Assembly: GCF_900113375.1 (NCBI RefSeq)
Contig: NZ_FOPC01000001.1
Coordinates: 558,001 to 622,000, forward strand
Direction of reading: 5' to 3'
Length of the DNA: 64,000 nt
From: Algoriphagus hitonicola
GTDB taxonomy: Bacteria > Bacteroidota > Bacteroidia > Cytophagales > Cyclobacteriaceae
Shown: positions 62,801 through 64,000 of the stretch, piece by piece
Layout of the letters: every line of letters starts with the position of its first letter
Numbering within the stretch: position 1 is the stretch's first letter
Position numbers and translations under genes: made by a program
Notes under the pieces: generated by a model
Told to the model about the DNA's origin: nothing
What the model saw: only the letters and a program-made list of their open reading frames with translations
The model's database searches: none

Positions 62801-62913
62801 AAACATTTCACCTCCGAGGTGGAATGGAGGGGTAATTTGGTGGGGGAGGGTACTTCATAAGTGGGGGAGGTTACTTCCGAAGTCCCCCTTTTGACTGGAG
62901 AAGTGGGTCAGTG
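62752..62913. repeat. Dispersed repeat R2, copy 2
   Basis: Aligns with 58775-58920. It shares CGGACCTTTTTGC, TTTCACCTC.GAGGTGGAATGG and TTACTTCCGAAGTCCCCC, and ends AAGTGGGTCAG. An extra internal GTGGGGGAGG.TACTT segment is present twice in this copy. Confidence 0.7.
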
Positions 62914-62923
62914 GGGAGTTTGT

Positions 62924-63454
62924 CTACTGCAACTCGATCTTTTCTACTTCCAACCGGAAATTTTCGTTTTTGCCATTGCCGATCATAAAGCGGACTTCTT
63001 GGATCTGATCGGCATCGAAGTTGGGAATGTTCAGTTTATTGCCACGGAAGGAAGGCTCCATTTTGTTCAGAGGAATTTCGACGGTTTGCCACTCTCCGGT
63101 AGTTTTAAAGGTGTAGACGTAAGCCGCACGTTCTCTCAAGTTGGCTTTGATTCGGAATTGATATGCCTTGCCATCTCCCTTCAGACGGATGATAGCCTTG
63201 GTATAGCCGCTGATATTTTGGGGTGGAAAATGATATTGCATCGAAGCAAAGCCTCCGTTATTTTCCAAGGAAACCGCACCGGTAAATATCGCGTGGCCGT
63301 CCTCACTACGCGTAAGCTTGCTGGTGGATATCCCGCCCATCACGGTATCGTTTTCGATTTCCCAATCAGACCAATCGGAAGTAGAACCAAAATCAAAAAC
63401 CAGTAAGGTGCTCATAAGAAAGGGGAATAATGCGATTAAAAGAAAAGTTTTCAT
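62924..63454 (-). CDS. CIA30 family protein
   Basis: A 176-residue protein with a hydrophobic N-terminal segment (signal or anchor) and a CIA30-type jelly-roll domain: WEIENDTVMGGISTSKL, NNGGFASM, GDGKAYQFRIKANL, TGEWQTVEIPLNKMEPSFRG and VRFMIGNGKNENF. In mitochondria CIA30 helps complex I assembly; bacterial secreted forms have an unknown, perhaps carbohydrate-binding role. Start ATG is at 63454. It lies between the R2 and R3 repeat blocks. Confidence 0.87.
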   Translation of the reverse strand: MKTFLLIALFPFLMSTLLVFDFGSTSDWSDWEIENDTVMGGISTSKLTRSEDGHAIFTGAVSLENNGGFASMQYHFPPQNISGYTKAIIRLKGDGKAYQFRIKANLRERAAYVYTFKTTGEWQTVEIPLNKMEPSFRGNKLNIPNFDADQIQEVRFMIGNGKNENFRLEVEKIELQ

Positions 63455-63610
63455 GCTTGTGATGTTTTTAGGGTCCTGACTGGACTCGGCTTCTTAACAA
63501 ACAGGAGGAGACATAAATAGTTTGCGGTTGGCTGGGGTACTCGCTTTTAATTTCAGCTTTTGATTTTAGGTGGTCTTGCTTTTCCAATTGCAAATTGGTT
63601 TGGATATGGG

Positions 63611-63682
63611 GGTGAAGTTGCAAACTTCACCTAGCGCCAAATAGGACTTTATAGATGCAGAATAGAGACTACGCCTAGATGG
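63611..63682. repeat. Dispersed repeat R3, copy 3, with a 9-bp hairpin
   Basis: GGTGAAGTT (63611-63619) pairs with AACTTCACC (63623-63631) around a GCA loop. The rest (CTAGCGCCAAATAGGACTTT, AGATGCAGAATAGAGACTAC) aligns with the R3 copies at 59608 and 63683. Confidence 0.65.
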
Positions 63683-63760
63683 GATAGAAGAGCCTAGTGG
63701 CAAACTACACTTAGCGGCAATTGGAACTTCAAAGGTGCTGACTGGAAACTACACCGAGAC
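63683..63760. repeat. Dispersed repeat R3, copy 4
   Basis: Begins GGATAGAAGAGCCTAGTGGC and continues AAACTACACTTAGCGGCAAT, TGGAACTTCAAAGGTGCTGA and GGAAACTACACCGAGAC. It follows copy 3 directly and is closest to copy 2 at 59608. Confidence 0.75.
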
Positions 63761-63771
63761 GGTGTTATTTT

Positions 63772-64000
63772 TTAGCTAGGTTCCCAAATATCTATCCGAG
63801 TTAGTTTCCCTTCCAAGAAGAAGAAAAGCAGCCTCGAATCAGTCAATTGTCCATTAGCTGATATAGGAACGCCACAAGTTCTATAGGTTTTCGGATCTTG
63901 ATAAATTTCGATTGAGCTAGTCGATTGACAGTCTTCTGGAAAATTATCTTGAATCGACTCAATAGTGGTTAGGTTACTAAGCGTTAGGCTGCCAATCCTA
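63772..64000 (-). CDS. Unrecognised protein, C-terminal part (runs off the window)
   Basis: The minus frame is open from the last base to a TAA at 63772-63774, giving about 76 residues. It includes SLTLSNLTTIESIQDNFPED, CQSTSSIEIYQDPKTYRTCG, SANGQLTDSRLLFFFLEGKL and TRIDIWEPS. Two cysteines and an IEIY-type strand suggest a secreted or small beta-rich domain. The uninterrupted frame and natural composition support a real gene; I recognise no family. Confidence 0.55.
   Translation of the reverse strand, partial: RIGSLTLSNLTTIESIQDNFPEDCQSTSSIEIYQDPKTYRTCGVPISANGQLTDSRLLFFFLEGKLTRIDIWEPS

Larger units (their letters stand above)
62389..62923. other. 535-bp spacer dominated by repeat R2 and internal tandem units
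   Basis: Upstream of lctP. After ~130 bp including GGCGAGCGAAGTCGAACAG, the sequence is a mosaic of repeating units to about 62913. No gene is supported; a minus-strand frame at 62624-62806 is the translation of the tandem units. Confidence 0.6.
63455..63771. other. Spacer containing two R3 repeat copies and a hairpin
   Basis: About 317 bp. The second half consists of R3 copies 3 (63611-63682) and 4 (63683-63760) in tandem. No coding sequence is seen before the partial gene at 63772. Confidence 0.6.

Noticed and set aside
62624..62806. Minus-strand frame encoding a repeated peptide (QKGPTVRLRAKL)
   Set aside because: It is the translation of the degenerate tandem DNA units; stops appear as soon as the next unit is entered, and no upstream signals are seen.

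Overview
The window looks like a chromosome segment from a Bacteroidota member, most likely Cytophagales/Cyclobacteriaceae (Algoriphagus-like). Supporting this are a Porin_10-type outer-membrane protein behind lpxK, a menaquinone cluster, LytTR and HisKA_2 signalling proteins, a TonB-C protein with its own signal peptide, a long-form HutU, few Shine-Dalgarno sequences, and one or two promoters with a TAnnTTTG -7 element. Genus placement is inference. No rRNA, tRNA, CRISPR array or intact insertion sequence was seen.

Layout. 0-9.8 kb: end of an ABC ATPase, a polytopic membrane protein of the 'site-specific recombinase' (PF10136) family, a zinc alcohol dehydrogenase, a MazG-like pyrophosphohydrolase, an M81 (MlrC) lipoprotein, a coupled comB-gcvT pair, an A-type Fe-S carrier, methylmalonyl-CoA epimerase and thiL. 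9.8-11.8 kb: an accessory patch with an IS66 remnant, then a satD-DUF3307 pair preceded by two direct repeats. 11.8-18.6 kb: a small conserved gene overlapping rlmD, then an SDR gene abutting a 1287-residue SF1 helicase of DUF4011 type. 18.9-22.6 kb: a toxin-antitoxin-like patch (hipB-hipA; an HI0074-family/nucleotidyltransferase pair whose second gene is frameshifted by a 10-bp duplication). 22.7-29.4 kb: a fused FAD/Fe-S dehydrogenase, a LytTR regulator, a TonB-C protein and a TPR histidine kinase. 29.4-36.5 kb: a complete histidine-degradation set (hutH, hutI, hutU, hutG on the minus strand) with a divergent LysR gene and a broken Uma2 gene between hutU and hutG. 36.6-42.1 kb: an XRE membrane protein, an MFS transporter and menI-menF-menD. 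42.1-56.8 kb: mostly core genes, including a zinc-ribbon coiled-coil protein, a Nif3-like protein, lpxK-porin, miaE, an orphan MacB-like permease, a GMC oxidoreductase, a secreted esterase and a PA0069-type radical SAM protein. 56.8-64 kb: small secreted or membrane proteins, a ParE/RelE module, a new-looking HExxH exoprotein, a lactate permease and a CIA30 protein, set among three dispersed repeat families, with an unrecognised gene running off the end.

How the genes fit together. hutHUIG convert histidine through urocanate, imidazolone propionate and formiminoglutamate to glutamate. menF, menD and menI are menaquinone enzymes in an overlapping transcript. The lactate permease and the FAD/Fe-S dehydrogenase could supply lactate electrons to that quinone pool, although they lie 35 kb apart. 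The LytTR regulator and HisKA_2 kinase are probable partners.

The most interesting candidate system is satD-DUF3307. SatD carries two aspartate motifs and a following segment placed as in class III nucleotidyl cyclases, plus a C-terminal helix-turn-helix. Its partner is a multi-pass membrane protein with regularly placed His/Asp pairs. A cyclase-like sensor with a membrane effector would resemble Pycsar or CBASS logic, but this is inference from motifs.
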